This document shows positions 1 to 11,025 of a DNA stretch of 64,000 nucleotides, one piece after another. Location: the NCBI GenBank assembly GCA_035578905.1, contig JAQJVL010000247.1:1226379-1290378 (forward strand), written 5' to 3'. Under the pieces are notes generated by a model that had not been told where the DNA came from, ran no database searches, and saw nothing but the letters and a program-made list of their open reading frames with translations. The position numbers and the translations under genes were made by a program. The DNA is from Stictocephala bisonia. Lineage: Eukaryota > Arthropoda > Insecta > Hemiptera > Membracidae. How positions within the stretch are numbered: the first letter of the stretch is position 1; each line of letters opens with the position of its first letter.

Positions 1-1170
1 TGGATGTGTCAACATTAGTAATAACAAGAAATTCAATTTATTAATTTTATTTAACACGTATAGCCATATGGTAAAAAAAAAAAAGAAGTTGAACAGATTT
101 ACATAAAGATAAGATATCAAGAAAATGGAGAGTTTTCCACTTAAATAACAAAACACGAAATTATTTTAAACTAACGATGTCTCTCAAAGCTTACTATTTT
201 GTCGTTAGAATCAAGTTTGTTTCCTTTTTATTTTAAAACGTTTAAATGTTAAATCCATTTAATTTCATATAACCTTATTTCAACTGGGTTATAATTCAAG
301 GTTATTACCCAATTGTTTTTACATTTAAATATAAAAATATTTAATTTGCTATTTAAAAACACACTCTAGAATGATGTTCCACAATTCTTAAAAATGAAAA
401 GACAAATCACACGTGTTTAGCGCTCAGTGGTTGAATGCACGTAATACAATAATGTAACAATATAACAGTTTTATACAGTTTCATGTTCAGTAATGGAAAT
501 GTTACATTAAATTCATGTTGATTCGTACAAATAAAGTTTACTCGTTTATAAAGTTGAACGGAACATGAACAATTGAATGTAAACGTAAAAAAGTAGTTTT
601 TCGTTCTGTTTATTTCAATGAACAATCGTTTTTTACTTTCTCCCATATTTGTTAGCATAGAGAAAGTATTGTGATCGTTCAACATAAGTTTTTTTTATAA
701 GTTGGCCTAAAAATCAGTTTTAGGGCCCCCTGAATCCAAAAGGTTTGTTTTTTCGAAAACAACTTTTGTGTGTCTGTCCGTATGTGTTTTGTGTGAATGT
801 GCAGTTCGCTGGAGACCAAACGGATGAATCGACTTTTATGAAATTTGGTATTTAGGCAATATCTCCAAACGATTTTTTTCTCTTTTTTTGAAATTTTACT
901 TTTTTATTTTTATGGGAAAACATACAAAAATGGAATTTTTTCCAAAACGGCTTTGACGATTTTTATTAAATTTTCAGGAAAGATTTAAATTACAATTTAA
1001 AATAGTTTAGTAAAAACGCATGTCTCTAACTTGAGTTTATGAGTTATGGCAAAACAACATATTTGGGAATGAAACTGGTAATTTTCATAGTGATTTTTTT
1101 AGTGTTTAATATGGGGGAAGTTTGTGCCAATTCTTTGGAACCGTTTATTAATATAAATATATAAAAAATC
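1..1170. other. AT-rich intergenic DNA
   Basis: No credible exon is visible on either strand. Around 715-880 there is a short block (cttttgtgtgtctgtccgta, then 'ctggagaccaaacggatgaa') that reads like a dispersed arthropod repeat, but no boundaries or second copy are visible in the window. Confidence 0.5.
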
Positions 1171-1259
1171 TATTAAATTTCAACTATGCCAGTATTTAAA
1201 CAGCTATCCTGAATTAAAATAAGGTCAAATCCGCATATCAAGGTCAAGGTTGATCCTAC

Positions 1260-1388
1260 CTGTAGGGAGTCCTGGAGCAAGGACCTGGCTGCTTCCACGA
1301 AGGGGTTTGTCTCGTCCTCTTCATTCTGGAGCGAGAAGGACGATATTATGAGGACGCAGAATAGTGCCTTGTAGTCGATGAATGCCAT
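1260..1388 (-). CDS. First coding exon of an unidentified secreted protein
   Basis: Reading leftwards from an ATG at 1388-1386, the exon encodes 43 residues. Residues 1-20 are a start Met plus hydrophobic stretch (FCVLIISSFSL) typical of a signal peptide. An acidic, helix-forming segment follows (NEEDETNPFVEAARSLLQDS). The exon ends in CAG followed by GTAGGA on the minus strand, a good splice donor at phase 0; the frame then soon stops inside the presumed intron. The DNA around it (1260-1530) is far richer in G+C and CpG than its surroundings, as expected for a 5' exon and leader. No matching second exon is seen at 1-1259, so the gene should continue beyond the left edge. I do not recognise the family. 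The chance of a spurious ORF is reduced by the signal peptide, the donor and the base composition occurring together. Confidence 0.6.
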
Positions 1389-1530
1389 GATGCGACCGGC
1401 GTAGCCACACGAACAAGACTGGGCCTAACACTCAGGTGAGTCTAACGGTGCGGTGACGTAGTTCGAGACCAGGTCAACGATCCTACCCGAGACGACTTCA
1501 CGTCGCCCGCGCATCGGGTCACTGGGTAAC
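1389..1530 (-). promoter_or_regulatory. Probable 5' leader and promoter-proximal region
   Basis: A CpG-rich block sits directly upstream of the minus-strand ATG at 1388, while the flanking DNA is AT-rich. It is most simply the 5' UTR and core promoter of the secreted-protein gene. No TATA box or clean initiator was found. The satellite array starts about 170 bp further upstream. Confidence 0.35.
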
Positions 1531-1699
1531 AACCCGCAAAAATTAGGGTTTAATCGGGAATGATCCTCTTACGTCCGGATAAGAAATTCGAATCACCATT
1601 GTGTCTTGGATTTCGTGTAGTTAGATCACTTTTTTTGGAAATAAAACTACCGAGAACCACAGGATCCCAAAATTCCCACCACTTTACTGTTGGCGCAGG

Positions 1700-4600
1700 A
1701 AGGTGTATCTCAGTTTGAAGGTATCTCTTCAACTATGGTGTCTCCTTGAAGGTGTATCTCAGTTTGAAGGTATCTCTTCAACTATGGTGTCTCCTTGAAG
1801 GTGTATCTCAGTTTGAAGGTATCTCTTCAACTATGGTGTCTCCTTGAAGGTGTATCTCAGTTTGAAGGTATCTCTTCAACTATGGTGTCTCCTTGAAGGT
1901 GTATCTCAGTTTGAAGGTATCTCTTCAACTATGGTGTCTCCTTGAAGGTGTATCTCAGTTTGAAGGTATCTCTTCAACTATGGTGTCTCCTTGAAGGTGT
2001 ATCTCAGTTTGAAGGTATCTCTTCAACTATGGTGTCTCCTTGAAGGTGTATCTCAGTTTGAAGGTATCTCTTCAACTATGGTGTCTCCTTGAAGGTGTAT
2101 CTCAGTTTGAAGGTATCTCTTCAACTATGGTGTCTCCTTGAAGGTGTATCTCAGTTTGAAGGTATCTCTTCAACTATGGTGTCTCCTTGAAGGTGTATCT
2201 CAGTTTGAAGGTATCTCTTCAGCTATGGTGTCTCCTTGAAGGTGTATCTCAGTTTGAAGGTATCTCTTCAACTATGGTGTCTCCTTGAAGGTGTCTCCTT
2301 GAAGGTGTATCTCAGTTTGAAGGTATCTCTTCAACTATGGTGTCTCCTTGAAGGTGTCTCCTTGAAGGTGTATCTCAGTTTGAAGGTATCTCTTTAACTA
2401 TGGTGTCTCCTTGAAGGTATCTCTTCAACTATGGTGTCTCCTTGAAGGTATCTCTTCAACTATGGTGTCTCCTTGAAGGTGTATCTCAGTTTGAAGGTAT
2501 CTCTTCAACTATGGTGTCTCCTTGAAGGTGTATCTCAGTTTGAAGGTATCTCTTTAACTATGGTGTCTCCTTGAAGGTATCTCTTCAACTATGGTGTCTC
2601 CTTGAAGGTGTATCTCAGTTTGAAGGTATCTCTTTAACTATGGTGTCTCCTTGAAGGTATCTCTTCAACTATGGTGTCTCCTTGAAGGTGTATCTCATTT
2701 TGAAGGTATCTCTTCAACTATGGTGTCTCCTTGAAGGTATCTCTTCAACTATGGTGTCTCCTTGAAGTTATCTCTTCAACTATGGTGTCTCCTTGCAGGT
2801 GTATCTCAGTTTGAAGGTATCTCTTCAACTATGGTGTCTCCTTGAAGGTATCTCTTCAACTATGGTGTCTCCTTGAAGGTGTATCTCAGTTTGAAGGTAT
2901 CTCTTCAACTATGGTGTCTCCTTGAAGGTGTCTCCTTGAAGGTGTATCTCAGTTTGAAGGTATCTCTTCAACTATGGTGTCTCCTTGAAGGTGTATCTCA
3001 GTTTGAAGGTATCTCTTCAACTATGGTGTCTCCTTGAAGGTATCTCTTCAACTATGGTGTCTCCTTGAAGGTGTATCTCAGTTTGAAGGTATCTCTTCAA
3101 CTATGGTGTCTCCTTGAAGGTGTATCTCAGTTTGAAGGTATCTCTTCAACTATGGTGTCTCCTTGAAGGTGTATCTCAGTTTGAAGGTATCTCTTCAACT
3201 ATGGTGTCTCCTTGAAGGTGTATCTCAGTTTGAAGGTATCTCTTCAACTATGGTGTCTCCTTGAAGGTGTATCTCAGTTTGAAGGTATCTCTTCAACTAT
3301 GGTGTCTCCTTGAAGGTATCTCTTCAACTATGGTGTCTCCTTGAAGGTGTATCTCAGTTTGAAGGTATCTCTTCAACTATGGTGTCTCCTTGAAGGTATC
3401 TCTTCAACTATGGTGTCTCCTTGAAGGTGTATCTCAGTTTGAAGGTATCTCTTTAACTATGGTGTCTCCTTGAAGGTATCTCTTCAACTATGGTGTCTCC
3501 TTGAAGGTATCTCTTCAACTATGGTGTCTCCTTGAAGGTGTATCTCAGTTTGAAGGTATCTCTTCAACTATGGTGTCTCCTTGAAGGTGTATCTCAGTTT
3601 GAAGGTATCTCTTCAACTATGGTGTCTCCTTGAAGGTGTATCTCAGTTTGAAGGTATCTCTTCAACTATGGTGTCTTCTTGAAGGTGTATCTCAGTTTGA
3701 AGGTATCTCTTCAACTATGGTGTCTTATTGAAGGTGTATCTCAGTTTGAAGGTATCTCTTTAACTATGGTGTCTCCTTGTAGGTGTATCTCAGTTTGAAG
3801 GTATCTCTTCAACTATGGTGTCTCCTTGAAGGTATCTCTTCAACTATGGTGTCTCCTTGAAGGTGTATCTCAGTTTGAAGGTATCTCTTCAACTATGGTG
3901 TCTCCTTGAAGGTATCTCTTCAACTATGGTGTCTCCTTGAAGGTGTATCTCATTTTGAAGGTATCTCTTCAACTATGGTGTCTCCTTGAAGGTATCTCTT
4001 CAACTATGGTGTCTCCTTGAAGGTATCTCTTCAACTATGGTGTCTCCTTGCAGGTGTATCTCAGTTTGAAGGTATCTCTTCAACTATGGTGTCTCCTTGA
4101 AGGTATCTCTTCAACTATGGTGTCTCCTTGAAGGTATCTCTTCAACTATGGTGTCTCCTTGAAGGTGTATCTCAGTTTGAAGGTATCTCTTCAACTATGG
4201 TGTCTCCTTGAAGGTATCTCTTCAACTATGGTGTCTCCTTGAAGGTGTATCTCAGTTTGAAGGTATCTCTTCAACTATGGTGTCTCCTTGAAGGTGTATC
4301 TCAGTTTGAAGGTATCTCTTCAACTATGGTGTCTCCTTGAAGGTATATCTTCAACTATGGTGTCTCCTTGAAGGTGTATCTCAGTTTGAAGGTATCTCTT
4401 CAACTATGGTGTCTCCTTGAAGGTGTATCTCAGTTTGAAGGTATCTCTTCAACTATGGTGTCTCCTTGAAGGTGTATCTCAGTTTGAAGGTATCTCTTCA
4501 ACTATGGTGTCTCCTTGAAGGTGTATCTCAGTTTGAAGGTATCTCTTCAACTATGGTGTCTCCTTGAAGGTGTATCTCAGTTTGAAGGTATCTCTTCAAC

Positions 4601-6222
4601 TATGGTGTCTCCTTGAAGGTGTATCTCAGTTTGAAGGTATCTCTTCAACTATGGTGTCTCCTTGAAGGTGTATCTCAGTTTGAAGGTATCTCTTCAACTA
4701 TGGTGTCTCCTTGAAGGTGTATCTCAGTTTGAAGGTATCTCTTCAACTATGGTGTCTCCTTGAAGGTGTATCTCAGTTTGAAGGTATCTCTTCAACTATG
4801 GTGTCTCCTTGAAGGTGTATCTCAGTTTGAAGGTATCTCTTCAACTATGGTGTCTCCTTGAAGGTGTATCTCAGTTTGAAGGTATCTCTTCAACTATGGT
4901 GTCTCCTTGAAGGTATCTCTTCAACTATGGTGTCTCCTTGAAGGTGTATCTCAGTTTGAAGGTATCTCTTCAACTATGGTGTCTCCTTGAAGGTATCTCT
5001 TCAACTATGGTGTCTCCTTGAAGGTGTATCTCAGTTTGAAGGTATCTCTTTAACTATGGTGTCTCCTTGAAGGTATCTCTTCAACTATGGTGTCTCCTTG
5101 AAGGTATCTCTTCAACTATGGTGTCTCCTTGAAGGTGTATCTCAGTTTGAAGGTATCTCTTCAACTATGGTGTCTCCTTGAAGGTGTATCTCAGTTTGAA
5201 GGTATCTCTTCAACTATGGTGTCTCCTTGAAGGTGTATCTCAGTTTGAAGGTATCTCTTCAACTATGGTGTCTTCTTGAAGGTGTATCTCAGTTTGAATG
5301 TATCTCTTCAACTATGGTGTCTTATTGAAGGTGTATCTCAGTTTGAAGGTATCTCTTTAACTATGGTGTCTCCTTGTAGGTGTATCTCAGTTTGAAGGTA
5401 TCTCTTCAACTATGGTGTCTCCTTGAAGGTATCTCTTCAACTATGGTGTCTCCTTGAAGGTGTATCTCAGTTTGAAGGTATCTCTTCAACTATGGTGTCT
5501 CCTTGAAGGTATCTCTTCAACTATGGTGTCTCCTTGAAGGTGTATCTCATTTTGAAGGCATCTCTTCAACTATGGTGTCTCCTTGAAGGTATCTCTTCAA
5601 CTATGGTGTCTCCTTGAAGGTATCTCTTCAACTATGGTGTCTCCTTGCAGGTGTATCTCAGTTTGAAGGTATCTCTTCAACTATGGTGTCTCCTTGAAGG
5701 TATCTCTTCAACTATGGTGTCTCCTTGAAGGTATCTCTTCAACTATGGTGTCTCCTTGAAGGTGTATCTCAGTTTGAAGGTATCTCTTCAACTATGGTGT
5801 CTCCTTGAAGGTGTCTCCTTGAAGGTGTATCTCAGTTTGAAGGTATCTCTTCAACTATGGTGTCTCCTTGAAGGTGTATCTCAGTTTGAAGGTATCTCTT
5901 CAACTATGGTGTCTCCTTGAAGGTATATCTTCAACTATGGTGTCTCCTTGAAGGTGTATCTCAGTTTGAAGGTATCTCTTCAACTATGGTGTCTCCTTGA
6001 AGGTGTATCTCAGTTTGAAGGTATCTCTTCAACTATGGTGTCTCCTTGAAGGTGTATCTCAGTTTGAAGGTATCTCTTCAACTATGGTGTCTCCTTGAAG
6101 GTGTATCTCAGTTTGAAGGTATCTCTTCAACTATGGTGTCTCCTTGAAGGTGTATCTCAGTTTGAAGGTATCTCTTCAACTATGGTGTCTCCTTGAAGGT
6201 ATCTCCTTGAAAGTGTATCTCT
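1700..6222. repeat. 4.5-kb modular minisatellite, 49-bp unit
   Basis: About 100 near-identical units. The full unit is 49 bp and made of three related modules: A (18 bp, ggtgtatctcagtttgaa), B (17 bp, ggtatctcttcaactat) and C (14 bp, ggtgtctccttgaa). Units occur as A-B-C (49 bp), B-C (31 bp) or an extra C (14 bp). All modules share a GGT..(A)TCTC core, suggesting one ancestral ~16-bp repeat. Variants such as tcttcttgaa, tcttattgaa and tctcattttg recur at fixed spacing, which shows a higher-order duplication. The array has no long ORF and is almost uniform, implying recent amplification or gene conversion. Confidence 0.97.
3671..5960. repeat. 1,597-bp higher-order duplication inside the satellite
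   Basis: Marker variants repeat with a constant offset: gtgtcttctt at 3671 and 5268, gtgtcttatt at 3720 and 5317, cattttgaag at 3951 and 5548; all differ by 1,597 bp. A later marker, aggtatatct at 4341 and 5921, differs by 1,580, exactly one 17-bp B module fewer. The coordinates span both copies as far as markers can be followed. Confidence 0.9.
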
Positions 6223-7227
6223 TACTAAGGAACTAAGAGGACTATGAGTAATCAAATCACACAGTTGTTTTCCTCGTTTGATTGTACGTTATTACATATG
6301 CACTTATAAATTTTATTATAAGTTTGAATAATTTTTATCCTAGTACAAAAAAGTACCCATATTTTAACTAATTTTTACTGTGCATCAACTTTACACTTCT
6401 ATTACTCAAAAATTCGCTAATGTATAGCATTTTTATTTCAATACGTGGTTGACAAGAATGTTTTCTTATAAGAAGTTTTACTTTTTAAGAAAAAAAGTTC
6501 TTATCGATAAACAAGATTTTCATGGCTTCTACCATTTGAAAATTAATCACTTGGTCACGTCGTGGTCCTTATGAAATGTGCGGTTACGTTACATTACGTT
6601 TATATGAGTAAGTAAATGAAGAGAAAAGTTAAAATTCTGAAATTTATAAAACTTAAAGAAAACATTCTTGTTAAATATATGTTTACATATAAATGCTATA
6701 TTAACGGGTTTTTGAGTAATATAAGAGTAAAATTGACGCACAGTGAAAACTAGTTGAAATTCTGGTACTTTTTTGCTCTTACTAGAATAAAAATTACTAA
6801 AACTCATAATAACATTTTAAAATTTATATTTCATAACGTACAATTACACGAGTAAAACAATGGTACGATTGGATTTTTCATAGGCCTCTTAGTTTCTTAA
6901 AAAACAAACTTCAAACTGGAGTACACATAATTTCTGCACAGCGACAGCAGTAGACTTTTGACACAACGAATTGACTAATATCATTTTAAGACTCATTGCA
7001 CGACTTTAAAAAGTGATTTTTTTTATGTTCATGAAAATTGTATACATTTTGCATGGATAAGCCAACTTTGTATAATGGGAAACCCTTATCTAATGACACT
7101 TCATTAAATAAAAGTCTGTAACAAGAGGAACAATTTTGCTAGCTAAAGGTCTCTAAATAAGTCCAGTCCAATATGGCTGCTTCTTAAATTTAAAATAAAA
7201 CCCCGTTAAAATGCACTTTTACGTTAA
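6223..7227. other. AT-rich intergenic DNA
   Basis: No supported gene. A short block near 6541-6580 (cttggtcacgtcgtggtcct) resembles a segment near 16629 and another inside the hAT element near 38640, so it is probably repeat-derived. Confidence 0.5.
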
Positions 7228-8333
7228 GGGGAGCCCGAACGCCATTTAAACATAATGTTAACTTTGAGACACATTACTCAAAGACTAAAAGAGATATCTA
7301 TATGAAACTTTTACAGTATTTAGAGGACACCTTTTGCTAGGTCGCTGTGAGAGTATTTGTAAATACAACTAATAATAATATTATTTTAATTTTTTTTTTT
7401 AATATACTTTATTTTTACAAATTTTATTTAATACAAAAATCAATATCTCAAAAGTTAGTTGCTTACATCAAATATCCTCTCACAGGGACCTAGCTTTAGC
7501 CCATATAAAGATGCTCAGAATGTTTCATTGGTCTACCTTTAATACTTTTTTAGTTATGTGTCCTCAAAGTATTAAAAACACAACTTTCGGAAAATCAACA
7601 AAAACTAAAATAAAATAATATTTTTGATATTTACTAACATTTAGTGCCCTCCAGCAGCATATGATGGGTTGTCTGGGTCTTCTGCATCTTGGTACTGGTC
7701 CTCAAGTCTTCTTTTAAGCAAGGTCCTGCTCTGCCTGATCTTTTTTTCTAATTCTTCTGCGGCCTTTTCACTTTTATGTATGCGGTATTTGTCTAGGCGA
7801 TGCATAGCCTCAATGAAGTGCTTACCTAATTGTAGCCCTAGGTGCTCAACTACTTTACATTTGCTTGAGTAGCCATCATTGAAGGATAATACTGCATCTT
7901 GGGCACCAAATTTTAATGTTGGTAGGCCTACGAAGGTTCTTTTAGGCACACGGGCCCAAATCAGATTATTCAAGGCCTCGTTTGGGTTTTGTGTTTTACC
8001 GGCTAAACCAATCACATAACCAAACACAATAAACAGATGTTGAATACACCTGATGTCAACCTATACTCAATATTGCCAACCTAACAAAACGTAACAACTG
8101 AGAAAAATACCTAGTAGCACTATAAAAAGTAAAATGACACTAAACACAAATGTTGTTGCAAATATCTGCTCAAAATTACGTTGCAAGCATACATTCAAAT
8201 AATTTTCTATCTACTTTAGAGCGTTATATATATGAAGTGTTATATATCACTGGAAAGAGAAATTTCTAGAGAATAATAATCAATAATAATCTGAAAATGT
8301 ATAAAAAAAAAATTTTTGGCGTTTGGGGTGCCC
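7228..8333. mobile_element. 1.1-kb inverted-repeat element carrying a Mutator-like fragment
   Basis: The ends are imperfect inverted repeats: GGGGAGCCCGAACGCC at 7228-7243 and, on the other strand, GGGCACCCCAAACGCC from 8333, matching at 13 of 16 positions. Both ends are flanked outwardly by TTAA (7224-7227, 8334-8337). The interior carries a minus-strand protein fragment of the Mutator-like type. An internal imperfect inverted repeat (ctctcacag(c/g)gacctagc, near 7333-7358 and 7472-7495) can fold the left part. TTAA flanks suggest piggyBac-type insertion, while the protein suggests a MULE; the assignment stays open. Confidence 0.55.
7641..8054 (-). pseudogene. C-terminal fragment of a Mutator-like transposon protein
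   Basis: About 128 residues are open on the minus strand, ending at a TAG-type stop near 7641. The segment GKTQNPNEALNNLIWARVPK followed by TFVGLPTLKFGAQDAVLSFN is characteristic, from family knowledge, of the C-terminal part of Mutator-like transposon proteins that are abundant in hemipteran genomes. A lysine/arginine-rich tail follows (ELEKKIRQSRTLLKRR). The upstream frame has a stop near 8063 and no convincing start Met, so the N-terminal and catalytic parts are missing, either deleted or in another exon. A possible 3' splice site (ttgacatcag) precedes the fragment. It lies inside the inverted-repeat element and is best read as a dead or partial transposase. Confidence 0.65.
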
Positions 8334-8749
8334 TTAATAACTTGCCTGTAAAACTGGATTATGAATGGTAACTTTCTTAGTTATTCAGTTATATTATGAA
8401 ACAGCCTATTTATTTGTGATCGAACTTTAGAGCTGGGTGTAAAATATTTTATGTCAGAATTGAAAATAAAATACAAAAACGCTACATTTTCATTGTTGAA
8501 CCATTCTGAGTTGCAATAAAATCTCTAAGTCGTTATAAAGCGATTGTTTGCATGTTCTTAAACGTGTAACATAAAAATGAGAAAAAGGTTATAAATATTA
8601 GCATTTTAAAATGTCCTAACAACTGAACGGCTGTAATTATGTTCAATGCGTGTGGAATTCTTGGAACTAACTTAATTATTGATGGTAGTTTAACCGTGAC
8701 TTCTACAAGTAAACTGCAGTAAACCTAAACAAGCTAGTATTTAGGTTTA
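8334..8749. other. AT-rich spacer
   Basis: No gene, RNA or clear repeat is visible between the inverted-repeat element and the minisatellite. Confidence 0.5.
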
Positions 8750-8764
8750 CTTGTAACATTTTGC

Positions 8765-9369
8765 GGGTGGGTGGGTCAGTACCACTGTATGTGTATCAGT
8801 GGGCGGGTGGGTCAATACCACTGTACGTGTATGGGTGGGCGGGTGGGTCACTATCACTGTACGTGTATGGGTGGGCGGGTGGGTAACTATCACTGTACGT
8901 GTATGGGTGGACGGGTGGGTCACTATCACTGTACGTGTATGGGTGGGCGGGTGGGTAACTATCACTGTACATGTATGGGTGGGCGGGTGGGTCAATACCA
9001 CTGTACGTGTATGGGTGGGTGGGTGGGTCAATACCACTGTACGTGTATGGGTGGGTGGGTGGGTCAGTACCACTGTATGTGTAACAGTGGGTGGGTGGGT
9101 CAATACCACTGTACGTGTATGGGTGGGCGGGTGGGTCACTATCACTGTACGTGTATGGGTGGGCGGGTGGGTAACTATCACTGTACGTGTATGGGTGGAC
9201 GGGTGGGTCACTATCACTGTACGTGTATGGGTGGGCGGGTGGGTAACTATCACTGTACATGTATGGGTGGGCGGGTGGGTCACTATCACTGTACGTGTAT
9301 GGGTGGGCGGGTGGGTAACTATCACTGTACATGTATGGGTGGACGGGTGGGTCACTATCACTGTGTAAC
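8765..9369. repeat. 36-bp minisatellite, about 17 copies
   Basis: Unit of 36 bp, approximately gggtgggtcactatcactgt followed by acgtgtatgggtgggc. Because 36 is divisible by three, all frames stay open on both strands (THPPTHTRTVIV-type readings); these are repeat artefacts and not genes. Two sub-variants alternate (cactatcactg and aactatcactg, or caataccactg), showing blockwise amplification. The array is bracketed by a 15-bp direct repeat, cttgtaacattttgc, at 8750-8764 and 9379-9393. Related arrays lie at 12196-12461 and, decayed, near 40441. Confidence 0.95.
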
Positions 9370-9644
9370 ATATTGTATCTTGTAACATTTTGCTGTTCTG
9401 AAAAATAATAAAACGTTCCAAGATATTTATGTTTAATTGTAGTTTATGATACCTGAACAAATGCCAGTAGAGCAACTAACCTCTCTGTTAAACTTGGTTC
9501 TTGTTAGCCATTTTTGCTACACTTCATATTTTATTTATTTTTTGAGAAACTGAAAAGCTACGTTATTATGAAATCTAAAGGTTTTTTGCTAAACGTTTAT
9601 CATCCTCTTCCACTATAGAGTATTTTTTCAAGTAAAGCCTGATA

Positions 9645-10097
9645 CAAATGTTACTCGAAGATCCAACCCCTCCTACCAAATGTTACTCGAAGATCCAACC
9701 CCTCCTACCAAATGTTACTCGAAGATCCAACCCCTCCTACCAAATGTTACTCGACGATCCAACCCCTCCTACCAAATGTTACTCGAAGATCTAACCCCTC
9801 CTACCAAATGTTACTTAAGATCCAACCCCTCCTACCAAATGTTACTCGAAGATCCAACCCCTCCTACCAAATGTTACTAGAAGATCCAACCCCTCCTACC
9901 AAATGTTACTCGAAGATCCAACCCCTCCTACCAAATGTTACTAGAAGATCCAACCACTCCTACCAAATGTTACTAGAAGATCCAACCCCTCCTACCAAAT
10001 GTTACTCGAAGATCCAACCCCTCCTACCAAATGTTACTAGAAGATCCAACCCCTCCTACCAAATGTTACTTGAAGATCCAAACCCTCCTACCAAATC
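9645..10097. repeat. 32-bp minisatellite, about 14 copies
   Basis: Unit caaatgttactcgaagatcc followed by aacccctcctac, 32 bp. Copies differ by few substitutions (ctcgaag or ctagaag). One copy near 9815 has lost a base (acttaagatcc). Open frames across the array (LLEDPTPPTKCY-type) are artefacts of the repeat. Confidence 0.95.
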
Positions 10098-10289
10098 AGC
10101 TAATTACTCTCATTATACGTCTGTAAAAAATTGTCTCACTAATCAACAAGACAGCAATATAGTTTTTCTTGAAAGTAATGAATATATGTATTTTATATAT
10201 ATATGTACGGTATGTATGTGTAAACGTATACAATATGCATTTACTTTATTTATTTTGTTTGTGTGTATATTAATTTATTTATTAATTCT

Positions 10290-10410
10290 TAAGACATATC
10301 AAGATACAGGTGAATATGGATTACGAATGAGTATTATGAGTGTAGATGAGCAAATGTAGTCATTGTTACAAACTAAGGCCGACTATTCCTTAGTAAGTGT
10401 CACTAACTAA
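10290..10410 (+). repeat. Partial copy of dispersed repeat R1
   Basis: Shares gaatgagt..tatgagtgtagatgag and gtcattgttacaaactaagg with the fuller R1 copy at 10675-11025. Only the first third of the repeat is present. Confidence 0.6.
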
Positions 10411-10477
10411 TAACCCAATGACAAATGAACAGCCGGTGGCTATCGCTTATCCGTTTCAAAATGTGTTATGACTCTGA

Positions 10478-10541
10478 TTGGGATCGAACTGGGAAACTTT
10501 AGCTTATGAAGCTGGGCTTTAACTGACTTCGCTACCTAACA
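10478..10541 (-). repeat. tRNA-derived SINE head (tRNA-like)
   Basis: On the minus strand there is a B-box-like agttcgatccc (10480-10490) and, upstream of it, an A-box-like tagcgaagtcagtt (about 10523-10536), at roughly tRNA spacing. The stems are too poor for a functional tRNA, so it is read as a tRNA-derived SINE relic. Confidence 0.5.
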
Positions 10542-10674
10542 ATTATTGTATATGCCTATAGTCCTAAGTTGGTAAATAAATGCTATTGTGGAAGGTTTAT
10601 ATGTATTTGTACATGCTAATTTGTATGTATATATATGTATTTGTGTATGTTATTTATGTACGTATGTATGTATT

Positions 10675-11025
10675 ATTCATTAAGCATTAGTAAGACGCCG
10701 ATCGTCAAGATATGGGCAAATATGAGAGGCGAATGAGTGTGATGAGTGTATATGAAAGGTGTAGTCATTATTACTAACTAAGGTCGACTGTTCCTCAGAA
10801 AGAGTAATTAAGCCGGAGCAACCAAGGGAATTACAGCTTCGGATTCCGCGTAGTATTGACCTGATTTTCATGAAAACTGTTAAGCCTGATAATGTTTTTT
10901 TTTTCTTACTCAACATTCGGTCACTGACTATCACCCAACACGGACACCCCAGACTTCTATATCCAGGTAGATAGCAACCATTGAGCGGACGCCGTGTTGG
11001 TACTAAGAGGACCGAGCGTTAAACC
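10675..11025 (+). repeat. Dispersed repeat R1, near-full copy
   Basis: About 340 bp. Landmarks are gacgccg at the start, gcgaatgagtgtgatgagtg, ctgttcctcagaaagagtaa, gcaaccaagggaattacagc, acaccccagacttct and gcggacgccgtgttgg at the end. The same order of landmarks is found at 29895-30220 (opposite strand), 42912-43203, 57631-57907 and 58272-58616. The family is non-coding. In the better copies the reverse strand holds a ggttcggattcc block that resembles a pol III B box, so a SINE is possible. Confidence 0.8.

Noticed and set aside
1550..1732. 60-codon minus frame running out of the satellite
   Set aside because: Starts within the satellite, no motif, overlaps no splice signal; might be relic but unsupported.
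8747..9475. Long open frames of 190-240 codons on both strands
   Set aside because: They are translations of a 36-bp tandem repeat open in all frames; no start context, splice or homology.
9680..10359. 215-codon frame (LLEDPTPPTKCY repeats plus a hydrophobic tail)
   Set aside because: Translation of the 32-bp minisatellite that runs on into AT-rich DNA.
10478..10541. Functional tRNA gene (also 25688-25771 and 35704-35782)
   Set aside because: A/B boxes present but acceptor and anticodon stems do not pair; SINE heads instead.
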